64,000 bases of DNA from contig NZ_LT575476.1 in NCBI RefSeq assembly GCF_900086655.1, forward strand, positions 1,014,243-1,078,242, in the 5' to 3' direction. A model generated the notes under the pieces. The model did not search any database and was not told the origin of the DNA. It saw only the letters and a program-made list of their open reading frames with translations. The translations under genes and the position numbers were made by a program. Origin of the DNA: Paenibacillus tuaregi. GTDB lineage: Bacteria > Bacillota > Bacilli > Paenibacillales > Paenibacillaceae. Positions 61,225 through 64,000 of this stretch are shown here, piece after piece. The first letter of the stretch is position 1. The number at the start of each line of letters is the position of its first letter.

Positions 61225-62249
61225 CCAAGGGAAGCAGAGGTTACTATACGGCCGTCCTTGGAGTGATGATTCTGCTGCTTCTGTTCGGGGCTTATTTCAG
61301 CCTGACACAAGGCTCCATGGATATGACGGTGAAGGAAGTCATAACGACCCTGCTCCGCCTCGATGTCCAGCCAGACCGGGATCTGGTTATCTTTGAGTTC
61401 AGGCTGCCGCGGATTGTTATTGCCGTGCTGGTTGGCGCCGGTCTGGGAATAGCCGGGGCTGTGCTTCAGGGGATTACCCGGAACGGCCTGGCCGATCCCG
61501 GAATCCTTGGGATTAACGCGGGGGCAGGAGCAGCCATGGTGATCTTTCTGTTCTTTTATCAGGGCGAGATTAAAGGGACGGGCTGGGGCGCGATCATGGC
61601 TATGCCGATGTTCGGGCTGATAGGGGGACTTCTTTCGGCCGCGCTGATTTTTGTTTTTGCCTGGAAGAGAGGAAGTCTTGAGCCGGAGAGGCTGCTGCTT
61701 AGCGGGATTGCCGTGGCATCAGGGCTTGGAGCGCTGACCATTTATTTTACACTGAAGATGGATGCCAAGGATTTTGAGATGGCCGCGGTCTGGACCGCAG
61801 GAAGCATCTACAATGCAAATTGGAAATATATCGTATCGATGCTTCCCTGGCTGCTGATTCTGATACCAGTCATTTATTCCAAATCCCGGCTGCTCGACTT
61901 GTTAGGGCTTAAGGATGAAAGCACGAGAAGCTTGGGAGTCGCAGCAGATAAGCAGAGAACCCTGCTGCTTCTATGCAGCGTGGGTATTGTCAGTGCCTGT
62001 GTATCCGTATCGGGCGGAATAGGGTTCATCGGATTGATGTCCCCTCATATCGCCTCGCGTCTTGTTGGACGCCGCCATTCCCGCCTGCTTCCCGCCTGTG
62101 GTTTGATCGGGGGATTGCTTGTCATGATCTCGGATTATATCGGGAGAACATTATTCTCCCCGGTTGAGCTGCCTGCGGGAATGGTTGTGGCCATCCTGGG
62201 AGGCCCTTATTTTATCTATTTAATGTACCGGAACAGGCGGCAGGCCTGA
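61221..62249 (+). CDS. FecCD-family iron-siderophore permease, second subunit
   Basis: A 342-residue permease paralogous to the preceding gene, with 'EFRLPRIVIAVLVGAGLGIAG', 'GITRNGLADPGILGINAGAG' and 'GGIGFIGLMSPHIASRLVG'. The ATG overlaps the stop of the first permease. No ATP-binding subunit is encoded in the operon, so a shared ATPase elsewhere (FhuC/YusV-like) must energise it (inference). Confidence 0.93.
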   Translation: MTKGSRGYYTAVLGVMILLLLFGAYFSLTQGSMDMTVKEVITTLLRLDVQPDRDLVIFEFRLPRIVIAVLVGAGLGIAGAVLQGITRNGLADPGILGINAGAGAAMVIFLFFYQGEIKGTGWGAIMAMPMFGLIGGLLSAALIFVFAWKRGSLEPERLLLSGIAVASGLGALTIYFTLKMDAKDFEMAAVWTAGSIYNANWKYIVSMLPWLLILIPVIYSKSRLLDLLGLKDESTRSLGVAADKQRTLLLLCSVGIVSACVSVSGGIGFIGLMSPHIASRLVGRRHSRLLPACGLIGGLLVMISDYIGRTLFSPVELPAGMVVAILGGPYFIYLMYRNRRQA

Positions 62250-62279
62250 CTAATATAGACTTTTAGACAGGAAGGGGCA

Positions 62280-63104
62280 GTGGAAAAGATGAATCTTATA
62301 CAAACTCAGGCGGCGCATCCGCATGTGAGATACTTCTCCATGAAATCCGATTCAGGGGACCGGAATTATCGCATCTATGTGGCCTGTCCTTTTGCGGAAC
62401 CTCCGGTAGATGGATACCCGGTTATTTATGTGCTTGACGCTAATGCCGTGATCTACACGATAGTTGAAGCCTTGTGCATCCAGGCCAGACGTCCGGAGAA
62501 AACAGGCGTAAGTCAAGCTGTTATTGTGGGGATTGGATATGACACGGATGAGCCTTTCTCCCCGGCCCGCCATTATGACTTTACCATGGAGGTTCCCTTG
62601 GAGGAGCTGCCAGCCCATCCCGAAGGTAGAACCTGGCCCCGGCAAGGAGGGGCTGATCGGTTCCTACGATTTATCGAGGAAGAGCTCAGACCTGTCATTG
62701 AACAGGAGTTTCCGGTGAACCGTGACCGGCAGACCTTGGCTGGCCATTCGCTGGGAGGTCTGTTTGTGCTGTACACTTTATTCACAAAGCCGAATTTGTT
62801 CAGGAACTACGCTGCAGGAAGCCCGTCCATTCACTGGAATGAGGGCCTTCTGGCTGATCTGGAGTGCAAGTTCGCCGGAAGCCTTCCCTCAAGGGCTGGA
62901 GATATTCGTGTTTTTATTGGGGTAGGGGAACTGGAGCGAAGACACCCCAGCCGCATGAATGAGAATGCCGAGGCACTCTATGAGCGGTTGCGCATGCTCG
63001 AAGGGGCCGGATGTTATACCGAATTCCACGAATTTGAAGACGAGAATCATGGATCTGTCCTTCCTGTTTTTATGAGCAGGACTTTACGTTTTGGCATGCA
63101 GTAG
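62280..63104 (+). CDS. Siderophore esterase-like alpha/beta hydrolase
   Basis: A 274-residue hydrolase of the Fes/IroE/BesA esterase group. GTG 62280 follows AGGAAGG; ATG 62289 is possible. 'GYPVIYVLDANAVIYTIVEA' is the family opening. The nucleophilic Ser is in 'TLAGHSLGGLFVLYTLF' (about residue 156), the conserved 'SPSIHWNEG' follows, and the triad is closed by Glu and by His in 'FEDENHGSVLP'. There is no signal peptide, so it probably cleaves imported ferric siderophore in the cytoplasm to free iron. It is the last gene of the Fur-controlled operon. Confidence 0.88.
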   Translation: MEKMNLIQTQAAHPHVRYFSMKSDSGDRNYRIYVACPFAEPPVDGYPVIYVLDANAVIYTIVEALCIQARRPEKTGVSQAVIVGIGYDTDEPFSPARHYDFTMEVPLEELPAHPEGRTWPRQGGADRFLRFIEEELRPVIEQEFPVNRDRQTLAGHSLGGLFVLYTLFTKPNLFRNYAAGSPSIHWNEGLLADLECKFAGSLPSRAGDIRVFIGVGELERRHPSRMNENAEALYERLRMLEGAGCYTEFHEFEDENHGSVLPVFMSRTLRFGMQ

Positions 63105-63220
63105 ACAGGAATATAGCTCCACCATTGGAAAGAGAAATTTTAGAGGGGACTTGACCTGAAATGCGTTTCATATCTTATGCTGTTCCCTACAGACATCATT
63201 AAAGATAGGATGGGATAGGT

Positions 63221-63997
63221 ATGGAGCGAAGACTCATATTTTTTGATATTGACGGTACACTGCTGGATCATAGAAAAGAGCTGCCTGAATCTACGATTCA
63301 GGCGGTACACCAGCTGAAACAGGCTGGGCATGAGGTGGCTATCGCCACCGGACGTGCCCCGTTTGCTTTTAAGGAAATCCGGGAGCGGCTGGGTATTGAA
63401 TCCTTTGTATCGATGAACGGTCAATATGTGGTTTACCAGGGTAAGGTCATTCACAAGAATCCGATCGAGGCATCAATTGTTCAGTCGCTTACTGAGTTTG
63501 CGGCCCTTCAGGATCATCCACTCTTGTATATGGATGAGGAGGATATGAAGCTGAATGTGGTGGAGCATGAGCGGATAATTGCAAGTTATGTGCCGCACAA
63601 AATGGATATCCCAACCTATGACCCAAAGTATTACTTGGGTAGGGACATATATCAGTGCATTCTCTTCTGTACTGAGGAAGAGGAGGCGCGTTATTTGGAG
63701 GGCTTTACCCAGTCCCTCAAATTTGTAAGATGGGGTGAGGTGGCGGCTGATGTGCTGCCGACAGGCGGCTCCAAAGCGGCGGGAATCGCGAAGTTTGTGG
63801 AACATACCGGTTTTGAGCGGGAAGAAGTCATTGCATTTGGAGATCATCTGAACGATCTTGAGATGCTTGCGTATGTCGGACACGGGGTCGCCATGGGCAA
63901 TGCCTTGGATGCCGTGAAGCGCATTGCGAGATATACAACCAAGGATGTGGGCGATGACGGGGTTGCCTATGGACTTCTGCAGTTAGGGCTTATCTAG
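63221..63997 (+). CDS. Cof-type HAD-superfamily phosphatase
   Basis: A 258-residue cytoplasmic hydrolase, complete just before the window end. Motif I 'FFDIDGTLLDH' has the two Asp of the phosphoaspartate mechanism, 'AIATGRAP' is motif II, and 'AFGDHLNDLEMLAYVGHGVAMGNA' (in part) is motif IV. A type IIB cap occupies the middle. Such enzymes dephosphorylate sugar phosphates, flavin precursors or similar metabolites; the specificity is not predictable. A TGAAA-TGCG-TTTCA dyad lies about 60 bases upstream. Confidence 0.92.
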   Translation: MERRLIFFDIDGTLLDHRKELPESTIQAVHQLKQAGHEVAIATGRAPFAFKEIRERLGIESFVSMNGQYVVYQGKVIHKNPIEASIVQSLTEFAALQDHPLLYMDEEDMKLNVVEHERIIASYVPHKMDIPTYDPKYYLGRDIYQCILFCTEEEEARYLEGFTQSLKFVRWGEVAADVLPTGGSKAAGIAKFVEHTGFEREEVIAFGDHLNDLEMLAYVGHGVAMGNALDAVKRIARYTTKDVGDDGVAYGLLQLGLI

Positions 63998-64000
63998 AAT

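Noticed and set aside
1-64000. CRISPR array or prophage
   Set aside because: No regularly spaced direct repeats with unique spacers, and no capsid, terminase, portal or integrase genes were seen.

Overview
The window looks like chromosome of an endospore-forming Paenibacillus-like Bacillales. The evidence is a complete gerA-gerB-gerC germinant-receptor operon, two secreted SLH-domain proteins, a QoxABCD-type menaquinol oxidase, strong AGGAGG-type ribosome binding sites with frequent TTG/GTG starts, and moderately GC-rich coding DNA. No rRNA, tRNA or CRISPR array was seen. All calls come from reading the sequence and recalling family motifs; no database search was run.

Left part (1-16 kb): the N-terminal part of a MalT/LuxR-type ATPase regulator; a 1359-residue RCC1-repeat/SLH surface protein; an SDR protein lacking the YxxxK pair, divergent from an MmyB-type regulator; a TIR-like (CAP12/PCTIR-type) protein followed by a translationally coupled 57-residue ORF; a DedA protein; a chemoreceptor; a transglutaminase-like lipoprotein; and a compact overlapping operon resembling the B. 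subtilis two-part sigma factor SigO/RsoA with a YvrJ-like protein, preceded by a LexA-box-like palindrome.

Middle part (16-45 kb): a sucrose regulon (LacI-family repressor, four phased operator sites, GH32 hydrolase, fructokinase, PTS EIIBCA); an exonuclease-BRCT protein; an mhqE-mhqD-like quinone-detoxification pair behind a palindromic operator; two oxidoreductases; an SLH-GH18 protein; a split ThrE exporter; qoxABCD; a large methyltransferase of unknown role; a cyclophilin lipoprotein; a diguanylate cyclase; the ger operon behind a sigma-G-like promoter; and an aldo/keto reductase.

Right part (45-64 kb): from about 45.2 to 55.4 kb the DNA is visibly AT-rich and probably acquired. It begins with a sequence resembling a Tn7-like transposon end. 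It carries an MFS transporter, an omega-aminotransferase, a PucR regulator, a decayed IS3-family element with intact ends and target duplication, an AEC transporter, an M20 carbamoylase/allantoate-amidohydrolase-type enzyme and a ureohydrolase. Together these suggest catabolism of a guanidino or ureido compound. After it come a 58-residue membrane protein, a SulP transporter, a Fur-box-controlled siderophore uptake operon (AraC/binding-protein fusion regulator, binding lipoprotein, two permeases, esterase) and a HAD phosphatase.

The best candidates for something undescribed are the TIR-like gene pair with its unusual bracketed promoter, the SigO/RsoA-like locus with its LexA-like box, and the AT-rich island with its Tn7-like end.
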